A DNA stretch of 64,000 bases, taken from positions 415,473-479,472 of the forward strand of contig JADCHX010000004.1 in NCBI GenBank assembly GCA_020248265.1. The letters are read 5' to 3'. This document shows positions 34,311 to 43,524 of this stretch, one piece after another (the first letter of the stretch is position 1; every line of letters begins with the position of its first letter). This DNA is from Rhodocyclaceae bacterium. GTDB lineage: Bacteria; Pseudomonadota; Gammaproteobacteria; Burkholderiales; CAIKXV01. The notes beneath the pieces were generated by a model. The model saw only the letters and a list, made by a program, of their open reading frames with translations. It was not told the origin of the DNA and did not search any database. Made by a program: the position numbers and the translations under genes.

Positions 34311-34574
34311 ATGTCCACCTTGCTCGTCTCTTCCAAAGGCCAGATCGTGCTGCCCGCCGCGTTGCGGCGCCGGCTCGGCATGGGTGCAGGTGCGCGGCTT
34401 GAAGTCGTTGAAGAGCCCGACGGCTTGAAATTGCGTGTCGTCCGCGCGGTGCAGGCTGCCGACGTCACCGGCATGGCAGGCATGGTCAAGGCTCCGTCTC
34501 GCGGTATCCCGCGCAAGCTGGAGGATTTCGATCCGGCTTCGGTGGTGGCGCGTGGTGGACGCGGCCGCCGATGA
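34311..34574 (+). CDS. vapB: AbrB/MazE-type antitoxin of a VapBC module
   Basis: 87 residues. The N-terminal half TLLVSSKGQIVLPAALRRRL is a SpoVT-AbrB swapped-hairpin DNA-binding domain. The C-terminal half (GMVKAPSRGIPRKLEDFDP) is the usual unstructured toxin-neutralising tail. It should bind and inhibit the VapC nuclease and repress its own promoter. It ends in a 4-nt overlap with vapC. Flanked on both sides by related repeats. Confidence 0.88.
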   Translation: MSTLLVSSKGQIVLPAALRRRLGMGAGARLEVVEEPDGLKLRVVRAVQAADVTGMAGMVKAPSRGIPRKLEDFDPASVVARGGRGRR

Positions 34575-34978
34575 GGGCGCTGGACACCAACGTACTGGCC
34601 CGTTTCTTCGTCGACGATCCGGACGATTCACAAGCGCGCCTGCAGCGGCCGGCAGCCGTCGCGGCCCTTTCAGAGCGGTCGTTTGTATCCGTTACCGTGA
34701 TGCTCGAACTGGAGTGGGTGCTGCGCGGCTTTTACGCGCTGGCGCCAAGGGATGTCTCCCGGGTGCTTCGCGCACTGGCCAGCATCCCGCACGTGACGAT
34801 CGAGGATCGCGATCTGGTGCTGTCGGCACTGGACGCTTTCGACCATGGGCTGGATTTCGCGGACGCCCTGCATCTGTCATGCAGTTCGCGGGCGACTGAA
34901 TTTGCGACATTCGACCGGCGGCTTGCCAGGCGGGCAAAAGGTCTGGGACTAACCCCAGCGGTGACACTGCTCGGCTGA
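34571..34978 (+). CDS. vapC: PIN-domain toxin VapC
   Basis: 135 residues. The PIN acidic residues are visible: RALDTNVLARFFVDD (Asp), MLELEWVLRGFY (Glu), GLDFADALHLS (Asp) and ATFDRRLARRAK (Asp). PIN toxins are Mg-dependent ribonucleases that cut tRNA or rRNA. It is translationally coupled to vapB and looks intact. Confidence 0.9.
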   Translation: MRALDTNVLARFFVDDPDDSQARLQRPAAVAALSERSFVSVTVMLELEWVLRGFYALAPRDVSRVLRALASIPHVTIEDRDLVLSALDAFDHGLDFADALHLSCSSRATEFATFDRRLARRAKGLGLTPAVTLLG

Positions 34979-35020
34979 AGCCAATTCGACGATGTCAGGC
35001 GAATGGGCGGGGCGTTCGGG

Positions 35021-35045
35021 TGCAAAAATCAAGACCTGACCCCCA
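35021..35045 (+). repeat. 25-nt direct repeat matching the arm of the upstream palindrome
   Basis: Identical to 34190-34214 except for one base (AAAAATC versus AAAACTC). The two copies lie in the same orientation 831 bp apart and enclose the whole vapBC operon, and this copy stops just before the glucarate dehydratase-like gene's stop codon. Only half of the palindrome is present here. Confidence 0.85.
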
Positions 35046-35055
35046 AGCACCGGCC

Positions 35056-36402
35056 TCACCGCACCATACACGGCCGCTTCGCGTCGAACGTCCATCCTGG
35101 CATCAGCGCCTGCATCGCGATCGCATCGTTGCGGGCACCGCCGCCCTGTGCGCGGTAGAGCGCATGGGCTGCGTCGACCTGTGCCCAGTCGATTTCCACG
35201 CCCAGTCCCGGGCGTGTCGGCAGGTCGATGAAGCCATCGACGATCGGAAGCGGCGCGCGCGTGAGTCGCTGTCCGTCCTGCCAGATCCAGTGGGTGTCGA
35301 TCGCGGTCACCCGTCCCGGTGCTGCGGCAGCCACGTGCGCGAACATGGCCAGCGACACGTCGAAGTGGTTGTTCGAATGCGAGCCCCAGGTGAGCCCGGC
35401 ATCGCGGCAGGTGGAGGCGACCTTCATCGCTCCCTGCATCGTCCAGAAGTGCGGGTCGGCCAGCGGGATGTCGACCGCGCGCAGGGTCAGCGCATGCTGC
35501 AGCTCCCGCCAGTCGGTGGCGACCATGTTGGTCGCGGTGGGCAGGCCGGTCGCGGCGCGGAACTCGGCCATGATCTCGCGCCCGGAGAAGCCGCCTTCCG
35601 CGCCGCACGGATCCTCTGCATAGGCGAGCACGCCGTGCATGTCGCGCATCAGCCGCACCGCATCGTCGAGCAGCCAGCCGCCGTTCGGGTCGAGCGTGAT
35701 GCGTGCCTGCGGAAAGCGTTCGTGCAGCGCGACCACCGCCTCTACCTCGTCCTCGCCGCGCAACACGCCACCCTTGAGCTTGAAGTCGGCGAAGCCGTAG
35801 CGGGCATGGGCGGCCTCGGCCAGCGCGACCACGGCGCGCGCATCCAGTGCCGGTTCGTCACGCAGGTGAAGCCAGGCGTCGGTCTCGGTGGACAAAGGCC
35901 CCGCGCGGTACGGCAGGTCGCTGCGCGTCCGGTCGCCGATGTAGAACAGGTAGCCGAGTACCTGCACCCTGGTGCGCGGCGCCGGCTCGTCGGCCAGTTG
36001 TGCCAGCAGGTGCGCGACCGGCAGGCCGAGGTGCTGGCCGAGCAGGTCGAGCAGCGCCGATTCGACTGCGGTCATCGCATGGATCGCGACCCGCTGGTCG
36101 AATGTCTGCTGGCCGCGACCGCCGGCATCGAGTGCGCCGAAGCGCTGCTCGATCGTGCGCTTCACCGCGCCAAAGTCGCTGACCGGCTGGCCGAGGACCA
36201 GCGGGGTGGACTGTTCGAGCGTCTGCCGGATCGCCTCTCCACCAGGCACCTCGCCGACGCCGGTGCGCCCGGCGCTGTCGGTGAGCACGACCAGGTTGCG
36301 GATGAACACCGGCGCATGGGCACCGCTCAGGTTCAGCAACATGCTGTCCTGGCCGGCGACCGGTATCACCCGCATCGCCGCCACGGTCGGGAACTCGGTC
36401 AA
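35056..36402 (-). CDS. Glucarate dehydratase-like enolase-superfamily protein
   Basis: 448 residues, the size of GudD. Family segments: [52 protein letters not shown] (KxK base), [13 protein letters not shown] and AEDPCGAE for metal ligands, [25 protein letters not shown] and [17 protein letters not shown] with the His base. GudD dehydrates D-glucarate or L-idarate to 5-keto-4-deoxyglucarate. It lies 40 nt after tcuB in the same direction and may be co-transcribed, an unusual pairing. Close relatives with other diacid substrates exist, so the substrate is not fixed. Confidence 0.82.
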   Translation of the reverse strand: MTEFPTVAAMRVIPVAGQDSMLLNLSGAHAPVFIRNLVVLTDSAGRTGVGEVPGGEAIRQTLEQSTPLVLGQPVSDFGAVKRTIEQRFGALDAGGRGQQTFDQRVAIHAMTAVESALLDLLGQHLGLPVAHLLAQLADEPAPRTRVQVLGYLFYIGDRTRSDLPYRAGPLSTETDAWLHLRDEPALDARAVVALAEAAHARYGFADFKLKGGVLRGEDEVEAVVALHERFPQARITLDPNGGWLLDDAVRLMRDMHGVLAYAEDPCGAEGGFSGREIMAEFRAATGLPTATNMVATDWRELQHALTLRAVDIPLADPHFWTMQGAMKVASTCRDAGLTWGSHSNNHFDVSLAMFAHVAAAAPGRVTAIDTHWIWQDGQRLTRAPLPIVDGFIDLPTRPGLGVEIDWAQVDAAHALYRAQGGGARNDAIAMQALMPGWTFDAKRPCMVR

Positions 36403-36442
36403 GCCGATGCCCGTTCGCGTCCGCGGACCGGCCTGGCCATGC

Positions 36443-37669
36443 TCAGTCGCTGCCCAGCCGCAGCCGGCTCGGCAGGCGCCGCTCGATCGACCACTTGAGC
36501 AGGGCCGCGCTGCGGAAGATGCCGTGCGCGAACTTGCCGTAGGGCAGGGTGACGAACAGCGCCATCACTACGCCCAGGTGCACCGCGAGCAGCAGCGCCA
36601 TCGCGCCGGTGTCGCGTAGCACCATCAGCAGCAGGCCGGTCAGGCTGACCAGGAACAGCAGCGCCAGGAAGCCGTAATCCATCGGGTTCTGCGCGTCGTC
36701 GCCATGCATCGGGTGGCGCCGCGCCTTCAGGCGCCACAGCCCGACTGGACCGATCAGCAGGCCGATGCCGCCCACCGTGCCGAGGATCACCGGCAGGCTG
36801 GTGTAGCCATAGGGTGCCTGCCAGCCGAATGCATAGTGGTAGACCGTGGCGACGCTGGTCGAGGCCAGGCAGAGCATGAAGCCGTAGAAGGTGAAGTGGT
36901 GGTACAGCCGGCGCGTGGTGTTGAAGCGGTCGTCTTCATTGTGGCAGCCCTCACCGTGTCCGCCGTCGAGGTACTTCAGCTTCAATGCGTTGTGCACCGC
37001 TTCGGCCGCCGCGGGGGCATTGCCGCCCTCGGGTACCTCGCCCGGCGACACGTTGCGCCAGAAGCGGGTGACTCCGATGCCCAGCGCCAGCACCGCGAAA
37101 CCGAACACCGAGCCGAACGTCACCACCATCAGGTTATGCGGGAATACCGCATAGAAGTTGCCGGCCAGCGGCTCATGCCACAGACCGCCCTTCAGCGCGA
37201 CGGCCAGCGCCAGGAACAGCGCGAGGCCGCCGGCGATCGCCAGCGACACCAGCAGCCCGTTGTGCCGGTACAGCGCGCCCAACGCCTGCGGGAACGCATA
37301 GTCGGAATAGGTCTGCCCGCGCACGACGGCCATGGCTTTCGGCACGTTGATCGCGAACTCGTGGGGCGGCGCGTACTGGCAGGCATGCAGGCAGGCGCCG
37401 CAGTTGTGGCAAAGGTTCGCCAGGTAGTGCACGTCTGCCTTGCCGAACTCGAGCCGCCGCGTCATGGCCGGGAACACCGCGCAAGAGCCTTCGCAGTAGC
37501 GGCATGCGTTGCAGATCTGCATCTGGCGCGCGACCTCGCCTTCGGCCTCGGTCAGCGGCAGCGCATTGAACGCGGCCGAAGGCGAGGCTGGTTGGCCACC
37601 TGCGCCGAGATGGGCGGCCTCGCGCGTCAGTGCGTCAAGGGTGGTCGAGGCTGACTCAGGCGGCGGCAC
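36443..37669 (-). CDS. tcuB: Tricarballylate utilisation protein TcuB (iron-sulfur electron transfer)
   Basis: 408 residues. Two cysteine clusters, [15 protein letters not shown] and [16 protein letters not shown], would hold two [4Fe-4S] centres. They are followed by about six hydrophobic segments with histidines ([24 protein letters not shown]), a haem-binding-like membrane part as in CobZ/TcuB. TcuB passes electrons from the TcuA flavin to the quinone pool. It overlaps tcuA by 14 nt. Confidence 0.9.
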   Translation of the reverse strand: MPPPESASTTLDALTREAAHLGAGGQPASPSAAFNALPLTEAEGEVARQMQICNACRYCEGSCAVFPAMTRRLEFGKADVHYLANLCHNCGACLHACQYAPPHEFAINVPKAMAVVRGQTYSDYAFPQALGALYRHNGLLVSLAIAGGLALFLALAVALKGGLWHEPLAGNFYAVFPHNLMVVTFGSVFGFAVLALGIGVTRFWRNVSPGEVPEGGNAPAAAEAVHNALKLKYLDGGHGEGCHNEDDRFNTTRRLYHHFTFYGFMLCLASTSVATVYHYAFGWQAPYGYTSLPVILGTVGGIGLLIGPVGLWRLKARRHPMHGDDAQNPMDYGFLALLFLVSLTGLLLMVLRDTGAMALLLAVHLGVVMALFVTLPYGKFAHGIFRSAALLKWSIERRLPSRLRLGSD

Positions 37670-39089
37670 TCAGGGCTCCTTCGGCTTTCTTCGTTTTGTC
37701 GGGGTTGGCGGGCGCCAGGGCGGCACGCGCCGCCGAGGTGCCGGCGATACGGCCGAACGCGGTGCCGATGGTCACGCCGATGCCGGCGAGGTAGCCCTTG
37801 CCGAGCACATTGCCGGCACTGACTTCGCCGGCGGCGAACAGGTTGCGGCTGGGCACGCCGCTGAAATGCACGGCTGCCGTCTCGTCGATCTTCACGCCCA
37901 GGTAAGTGAAGGTTATGCCCGGGCGCAGCGCGTAGCCATAGAACGGCGGGGTGTCGAGCGGCAGCGCCCAGTGCGTCTTGGCCGGTGTCAGACCTTCGGT
38001 ATGGCAGTCGTCCAGCACTGCATGGTCGAAGGTGCCGACCTTGCACGAGGCGTTGTAGGCTTCGACCGTCTTCATGAAGTCGTCGGGGTCGATCCCGAGC
38101 TGGCGTGCCAGCGTCGGCAGGTCGTTCGCCTTCTCGCCGGGGAACACCGGCGGCATGAAGCGGCCGACCGCCTTGGCGTCGATGATCGAATAGGCGATCT
38201 GGTTCGGCTGGAAGGCGACCAGCCGGCCCCAGATGGCGTAGCGCTTGGGCCAGAAGTCTTCGCCCTCGTCGTAGAAGCGCCGGCCATCGCGATTGACGAC
38301 AATGCCCAGCGATACACAGTCGACCCGGGTGCAGATGCCGCCGTCGTACAGCGGCGCCCGTGCATCGATCGCGACCGCATGGCACTGCGCCGGATCGCCG
38401 ATCTTGTCCGCCCCCGCCTCGAGCATCTGCTTGAGCAGCACGCCGGTGTTGAAGCGGGTGCCGCGGATGATGAAGTTGTCCGCGACCCACTCGCCCTCGT
38501 GCTGGCCCCAGGCCTCGCGCAGCCATTCGCGGTTCGATTCGAAGCCGCCGTTGGAAATCACGCAGGCCTTCGCCTCGATGCGCTCGTTCCCGACATAGGC
38601 GGCGCGGAACTCGCCATTGACCAGTTCCAGCCGGTCGACCGGGGTGTCGTAGCGGATCTCCACGCCCAGATTCTCCGCGCTGCGGAAGTAGGCATTGACC
38701 AGCGCCTTGCCGCCGCCCAGGAAGAACGCATTGGTGCGCGACAGGTGCAGGGTGCCGGACAGCGAATTCTGGAAGCGCACGCCGTGCTTGATCATCCACG
38801 GCCGGCAACTCGACGAATGGCGGATCGCCAGCCGGGCGAGCTTCTCGTCGGTGATGCCGCCGGTGACCTTCAGCAGGTCCTGCCAGTACTCTTCTTCAGG
38901 GTAGGCCTCGGTCAGCACGTCCTGCGGCTCGTCGTGCATGCAGCGCAGGTTGCGCGTGTGGATCGAGTTGCCGCCGCGCCATTCCTTCGGCGAGGCCTCG
39001 AGAAGCAGCACGCTGGCACCGGCTTCGCGCGCCATCAAGGCGGCGCACAGGGCAGCGTTGCCACCGCCGATCACGAGCACATCGAACAT
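37656..39089 (-). CDS. tcuA: FAD-dependent tricarballylate dehydrogenase TcuA
   Basis: 477 residues. The dinucleotide-binding motif [20 protein letters not shown] opens the protein, followed by the [14 protein letters not shown] stretch, and [19 protein letters not shown] closes the FAD site as in the fumarate reductase/succinate dehydrogenase flavoprotein family. TcuA oxidises tricarballylate to cis-aconitate. It forms an operon with tcuB and the dehydratase; no TcuC transporter or TcuR regulator is present, so a Bug receptor may serve uptake. Confidence 0.9.
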   Translation of the reverse strand: MFDVLVIGGGNAALCAALMAREAGASVLLLEASPKEWRGGNSIHTRNLRCMHDEPQDVLTEAYPEEEYWQDLLKVTGGITDEKLARLAIRHSSSCRPWMIKHGVRFQNSLSGTLHLSRTNAFFLGGGKALVNAYFRSAENLGVEIRYDTPVDRLELVNGEFRAAYVGNERIEAKACVISNGGFESNREWLREAWGQHEGEWVADNFIIRGTRFNTGVLLKQMLEAGADKIGDPAQCHAVAIDARAPLYDGGICTRVDCVSLGIVVNRDGRRFYDEGEDFWPKRYAIWGRLVAFQPNQIAYSIIDAKAVGRFMPPVFPGEKANDLPTLARQLGIDPDDFMKTVEAYNASCKVGTFDHAVLDDCHTEGLTPAKTHWALPLDTPPFYGYALRPGITFTYLGVKIDETAAVHFSGVPSRNLFAAGEVSAGNVLGKGYLAGIGVTIGTAFGRIAGTSAARAALAPANPDKTKKAEGALSAAA

Positions 39090-39226
39090 GTCCGGGTATC
39101 CCCCTGATTTTCCGAGGGCGTAGGGTAACGAATTCGGGGCGGATCGTGGGGCGGACCCTGCACGACACCCTCGGGGTATCCGACGGGCTGTGCCGGGGAC
39201 GGGCGGCGTGCCCGTGCGCTTCCCGT

Positions 39227-39766
39227 CTAGGCGCGCGGCGCCACCAGCACCCAGAACCCCGGCCCCATCATCTGGTGCGCCTGCAGGTGCAGGATCTCGA
39301 ATTCATCGGTGAGCAGCTTCAGCCACCAGGAACTCGGCCGCTGGATCAGATGCGCGTTGCGCCCGTCGGCGAGCACCTTGGCCGCCGGGCCCATGTGCAC
39401 GCTGAAGAAGCCGAACTTCTGCGTGATCGATGCCAGCTCCGAGATCACGTTGCCGACCAGCGCGGGTTCGATGTGCTCCAGCACGTCGATGCAGCACACC
39501 AGGTCGGCCGGTTTCGGTTCGCCGTACTCGGGGAACACCGGGTCGTACGGGTAGTAGGCGGCCGGCTGGATGCCGGCCTGCTGCAGCCCCTTCAGCAGGT
39601 TCTGCTTGCCGGCACCGTAGTCCGAGATCGTCGATGCGCCGGTCTGCCGGATCACATCGGCGACGATCGGTGCGAAGGACAGCGAGGCGATGCCGTAGTC
39701 AGGGTTCTCGTGCAGCTGTTTCTGCAGGCCGAGGTACGCGTCGGAGATGGTTCGGGTTCGCTGCAT
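39227..39766 (-). CDS. Small class I methyltransferase-like protein
   Basis: 179 residues. STISDYGAGKQNLLKGLQQA resembles SAM motif I, ADLVCCIDVLEHIEPALVGN is a typical motif with DVLEH, and FFSVHMGPAAKVLADGRNAH follows. Lacking extra domains, it looks like a minimal methyltransferase. The ATG at 39766 is preferred over a longer frame because the CoA-transferase stop lies at 39774. It ends the leftward catabolic operon. Substrate unknown. Confidence 0.7.
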   Translation of the reverse strand: MQRTRTISDAYLGLQKQLHENPDYGIASLSFAPIVADVIRQTGASTISDYGAGKQNLLKGLQQAGIQPAAYYPYDPVFPEYGEPKPADLVCCIDVLEHIEPALVGNVISELASITQKFGFFSVHMGPAAKVLADGRNAHLIQRPSSWWLKLLTDEFEILHLQAHQMMGPGFWVLVAPRA

Positions 39767-39773
39767 CGGGTCG

Positions 39774-41024
39774 CTACCTTGTTGGGTGTTCTTCGAACGC
39801 GCAGCCTTCGGCGAGCAGCGCTTCGATCTCGGCTGCACTGTAACCGGATTCGACGAGAACTTCGCGGGTGTGTTCCGCCTTGGCGGGCGGTGGCCGCCGC
39901 GCGTCGAAGAAGCCGCCGTCGATCCTTAGCGGCGAACCCATCGCACGCGCCGGCTGCTCGAGTCCGGTGTCGATCAGCGGCAGGCAGGCCGCGAGCGCGG
40001 GGTCGGCGAGCACGTCGGCCACGGTGTTGATCGGCCCGCACAGGATGTCGGCCGCGCGCAGCCGCTCCAGCCAGTATTCCGAAGTGCCGGCGTGCAGCTG
40101 GGGCACGATGATCCGGTCGAGCGCGTCGCGGTTCTTCACCCGCGCGGCATTGGTGGCGAATCGCTCGTCGTGCGCGAGGGCGTCGAGCTCCAGTGCTGCG
40201 CAGAACTTGTGCCAGTGCGAATCGCGCAGCACCGCGATGGTGATGAAGCGGCCGCCCGCGACCTCGAACGCGCCAGCCGGAGCGAGCAGGCTGTTCTGGT
40301 TGCCCTGGCGTGGCGGCAGCAACCCGGTGGCCATGTTCTCGGTGAAGCTGCCGCACATCAACGAGGCGGCCGCAGCCATCAGGCTCACGTCGATGTTCGC
40401 ACCGCCCTGACCGGTGAGTCGGCCGTACAGCGCGAGCAGCACGCCCTGCACCGCCTGGTTGGCCGCGGTCATGTCGATCAGCGGGAAGCCGACGCGCAAG
40501 GGTGCGCCGTCCGGTTCGCCGACCACGCTCATCACGCCGCTCATCGCCTGCAGGATGGTGTCGCTCGCTGGCAGGCGCGAGTACTGGCCCTGCTGCCCGA
40601 AGCCGGAGATCGTGCAGTAGATGATGCCGGGACGCAGTTCCTCGCAGCGTGCATGGCCGAAGCCCAGCTTCGCCATCACGCCGGCGCGATAGTTCGACAC
40701 CACTACGTCGGCCTTCGACACCAGCCGCTCGACGATCGCGCGTCCACCCGGCGTGTCGAGGTCGACGCCGATGTCGCGCTTGTTGCGGTTGAGTGCGATG
40801 AACTGCGCGTTGCCGATGCGCCCGGGTTCGCCGCGCCCGGAACTGCGCTGCCAGTCGCCCTCGCGCCGCTCGATCTTCACCACGTCCGCGCCCATGTCGC
40901 CGAGCAGCGTGGATGCATAAGGCCCGGCGACGCCTTCGGTCATGTCGACCACGCGAATGCCGGCGAGCACCTTGCCCCTGGCCGGTGGGCTGCCGGGCGC
41001 GGCCGGCGGTGGCGCCGCGCTCAT
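39774..41024 (-). CDS. Class III CoA-transferase (CaiB/BaiF/Frc family)
   Basis: 416 residues. VLAGIRVVDMTEGVAGPYAS, LLGDMGADVVKIERREGDW, LNRNKRDIGVDLDTPGG and VVVSNYRAGVMAKLGFG are the usual family blocks. LIDMTAANQAVQGVLLAL carries the catalytic Asp, ahead of the LRDSHWHKFC segment. The enzyme moves CoA between acyl-CoA and a free carboxylate. It overlaps the Bug gene by 4 nt; with the enoyl-CoA hydratase it suggests activation and beta-oxidation-like breakdown of an imported acid. Confidence 0.9.
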   Translation of the reverse strand: MSAAPPPAAPGSPPARGKVLAGIRVVDMTEGVAGPYASTLLGDMGADVVKIERREGDWQRSSGRGEPGRIGNAQFIALNRNKRDIGVDLDTPGGRAIVERLVSKADVVVSNYRAGVMAKLGFGHARCEELRPGIIYCTISGFGQQGQYSRLPASDTILQAMSGVMSVVGEPDGAPLRVGFPLIDMTAANQAVQGVLLALYGRLTGQGGANIDVSLMAAAASLMCGSFTENMATGLLPPRQGNQNSLLAPAGAFEVAGGRFITIAVLRDSHWHKFCAALELDALAHDERFATNAARVKNRDALDRIIVPQLHAGTSEYWLERLRAADILCGPINTVADVLADPALAACLPLIDTGLEQPARAMGSPLRIDGGFFDARRPPPAKAEHTREVLVESGYSAAEIEALLAEGCAFEEHPTR

Positions 41025-42001
41025 TCGCGGCGCAGGCCGGCCGACTTCACGACCGCGCCCCAGCGCTGGATCTCGGTCTCGAGAAAGCGCTTCGCCTCGT
41101 CGGGCCTGCTGGCGACCACCTCGGCACCGTCGCCGCTAAGCCGTTCGCGTACAGCCGGCTGGGCGAGCGCATCGGCCAGCGCGAGCTGCAGCCGCGACAG
41201 CACCGGCGCCGGGGTACGCGCGGGCGCCATCACCATGAACCAGCCGACCGCCTCGAAGCCGGGCAGGCCCGATTCGATCATTGTCGGCACGTCAGGTACG
41301 TGGCGTGACCGTTTTGCCGAGGTCACCGCCACCGCGCGCAGGCGCCCGGCCTGCACCTGCGGCAGCGACGATACCAGCGTCGCGAACATCACCTGCGCAT
41401 GGCCGCCGACCACGTCGGACAGCGCCGGGTTGGCGCCCTTGTACGGTATATGGTTCATGCGCACGCCGACCGCAGTGGAGAACATCTCTGCGACCAGTTG
41501 CGGACCGGTGCCGACGCCCGCGGACGCATAGGTGATCTCGCCCGGCCGGCTTTTCGCGAGCGCGATAAGGTCGCGCACGCTCTTCACCGGTATCGCCGGA
41601 TTGACCACCAGCAGGTGCGGCTGCGTCGCCACCACCGTCACCGGCGCGAGGTCGCGCAGCGGGTCGTAGGGCAGGTTCGGCACCATGGCGGCATTGATCG
41701 CGTAAGCCAGGTTGACGAACAGCAGGGTGTTGCCGTCGGCCGGCGACTTCGCCGCGAGGTCGACGCCGATCACCGAGCCGGCGCCCGGGCGGTTGTCGAC
41801 GACGACCGTGCGCCCCATCGTCTGCGACAGCTGGTCGGAAACCGTGCGCGCGACCAGGTCGACGCCTGGGCCAGGCGTAAACGGCACGATGAGGCGCAGC
41901 GGGCGACCCTGCGCGAGGGCGGCGGTGCCGGCGGTGGCCAGGGCGGCGGCGAGGACGAGGGTGCTGCCTGTGCGAACAAGGCGCGCGGATGCCATGCGCA
42001 T
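41021..42001 (-). CDS. Bug/TctC-type periplasmic receptor (2 of 7)
   Basis: 326 residues. Signal peptide GSTLVLAAALATAGTAALAQ, then RPLRLIVPFTPGPGVDLVAR, VVDNRPGAGSVIG, LPYDPLRDLAPVTVVAT, YASAGVGTGPQLVAEMF, HIPYKGANPALSDVV and PTMIESGLPGF. The ligand loop reads PGPGVD where most have PGGxxD. The ATG at 42001 shares one base with the hydratase stop (TGATG). Located inside a CoA-thioester operon, so it probably captures that pathway's substrate. Confidence 0.9.
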   Translation of the reverse strand: MRMASARLVRTGSTLVLAAALATAGTAALAQGRPLRLIVPFTPGPGVDLVARTVSDQLSQTMGRTVVVDNRPGAGSVIGVDLAAKSPADGNTLLFVNLAYAINAAMVPNLPYDPLRDLAPVTVVATQPHLLVVNPAIPVKSVRDLIALAKSRPGEITYASAGVGTGPQLVAEMFSTAVGVRMNHIPYKGANPALSDVVGGHAQVMFATLVSSLPQVQAGRLRAVAVTSAKRSRHVPDVPTMIESGLPGFEAVGWFMVMAPARTPAPVLSRLQLALADALAQPAVRERLSGDGAEVVASRPDEAKRFLETEIQRWGAVVKSAGLRRE

Positions 42002-42777
42002 CAGGCCTTGCGTTCGTTGCGCGCGAAGCCCTCGAGCTTCTGCTTCCACTCGTCGGAGTGCATGCAGGCAACCCAGGCCTCGGTGTCGAAGCGCAGCCCG
42101 GCGGTGAGGCCGGCTTCCATCGAATGGTTCAGTGCGCGCTTGGCCTGCACGACGCCGGTGGACGGGTACGAGGCGATCCTGCGTGCCATCTCCATCGCCT
42201 CGTCGACCACGCGCGCCTGCGGCACCACGCGATTGACCAGCCCGAGCGACTTCGCCTCGGCCGCGTCCCAGCGGCGGCCGGTCAGCACCAGCTCGCGTGC
42301 CATCTGGTAGCCGATCAGGCGCGGCAGGCGCTGGCAGGCACCGCCACCCGGGAAGAAGCCGTGGGTGACTTCGGGCAGCGCGAAGATCGCGGTGTCGGCG
42401 GCGATCGAGATATCGCACTGGAGCACCAGTTCGAGGCCGCCGCCCATGCAGTAGCCATTGATCGCTGCGATCACCGGCTTGCCCACGCTGGCCAGCGCAT
42501 GGGTCCATTTCGACATCACATGCCGGCGCTCGTCGATCATGTCGGCGGTGGAGCCGGCCGAGCGCTCCTTCAGGTCGGCGCCGGTGCAGAATGCCTTGTC
42601 GCCGGCGCCGGTGATGACCAGGACCTTCACGGCCGGGTCGCGGTCGAGTTTCGGGAACAGGTCCATCAGCTCGTGGCGCAGCGCCCGGTTCAGTGCGTTG
42701 TGCGACTGCGGCCGGTTCAGGGTCAACAGGGCAACGCCCTGGTCGATGCTCAGGGTGTGCAGCGGCGCGTCGGCCAT
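42001..42777 (-). CDS. Enoyl-CoA hydratase/isomerase family protein
   Basis: 258 residues. VALLTLNRPQSHNALNRAL, the oxyanion-hole stretch DKAFCTGADLKE, INGYCMGGGLELVLQCD and the second active-site part LPEVTHGFFPGGGACQRLPR are intact; the Glu in LPEV and the Gly-rich FFPGGG follow the crotonase pattern. GAGGAG-like AGGAG lies 6-7 bases before the ATG at 42777. Likely hydrates the acyl-CoA produced by the CoA-transferase of the same operon. Confidence 0.9.
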   Translation of the reverse strand: MADAPLHTLSIDQGVALLTLNRPQSHNALNRALRHELMDLFPKLDRDPAVKVLVITGAGDKAFCTGADLKERSAGSTADMIDERRHVMSKWTHALASVGKPVIAAINGYCMGGGLELVLQCDISIAADTAIFALPEVTHGFFPGGGACQRLPRLIGYQMARELVLTGRRWDAAEAKSLGLVNRVVPQARVVDEAMEMARRIASYPSTGVVQAKRALNHSMEAGLTAGLRFDTEAWVACMHSDEWKQKLEGFARNERKA

Positions 42778-42797
42778 CCAAGGTCTCCTCTTGCGGT

Positions 42798-43508
42798 TCA
42801 GCGGGTTGCAGGTTCCAGGCCGGTGGCCCTGATGTCTGCGGCCGCTTCCGGCGACGAGAGGAAGCGGATGGCCCCGACTGCAGCATCCGCATGCAGCGCG
42901 CTCGCCGGTACCGCCGCGCTGTAGATCGTGAACTTCTGCAGTTCGTCGGGCAGCGGCGTGATGTGCGCGATGCCTTCGATCGGCATCAGTTCGCTCACCT
43001 GCTGGAAGCCCATTTCGACCTCGCCGTTCGCGATGAAGGTACCCACGCGCTGGCCGTTGCCGATGAACATGCACTTCGGCATCACCTCGTCATGGATGCC
43101 CAGTCGCTTGAACAACTCGGTGGTCACGTAGCGGCCGCTGACGCTGGCCGAGTAGCCGATCGAGGCGGCGCGCAGCAGGGTGGCGCGCAGCGCCTCCGGC
43201 GTGCCTATGTCGGGCGCTGGCGCCCCGGCACGCACAGCCAGCCCGACGCAGGAGCGCGCGAGTGGTGCGGCGCCTTCCGCCCTTGCCAGGCCTTCCTGGA
43301 TGAAACCCTGCACGATGCTGTCGTCGCAGATCACGAGATCGGCCACCTCACCGCGCTTCAGGCGGTTGGGGATCGACGTATCGCCCGAGCCTATCGAGGT
43401 CGTGAGGGTCACGAGCTTCAGGCCGGTGAGGCGTTCGACGGCGGACAGCAGCCGCAGGTGGGCGGCGGTGAAGGCGCCCGAGGTCATGACGCGAAAAGGT
43501 TCAGTCAT
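42798..43508 (-). CDS. ModA-like substrate-binding fold protein without signal peptide
   Basis: 236 residues. FRVMTSGAFTAAHLRLLSAV and SIPNRLKRGEVADLVICDD match the first lobe of molybdate-type (PBP type II) binding proteins; ASVSGRYVTTELFKRLGI and FIGNGQRVGTFIANGEVEMG cover the hinge and second lobe. There is no hydrophobic leader and no room for one, since the gene starts 16 nt after the dehydrogenase stop. It is thus probably cytoplasmic, or needs another start. Such ModA-like members occur in catabolic operons with unknown ligands. Confidence 0.75.
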   Translation of the reverse strand: MTEPFRVMTSGAFTAAHLRLLSAVERLTGLKLVTLTTSIGSGDTSIPNRLKRGEVADLVICDDSIVQGFIQEGLARAEGAAPLARSCVGLAVRAGAPAPDIGTPEALRATLLRAASIGYSASVSGRYVTTELFKRLGIHDEVMPKCMFIGNGQRVGTFIANGEVEMGFQQVSELMPIEGIAHITPLPDELQKFTIYSAAVPASALHADAAVGAIRFLSSPEAAADIRATGLEPATR

Positions 43509-43524
43509 GGCGGGAGACGCGCTG

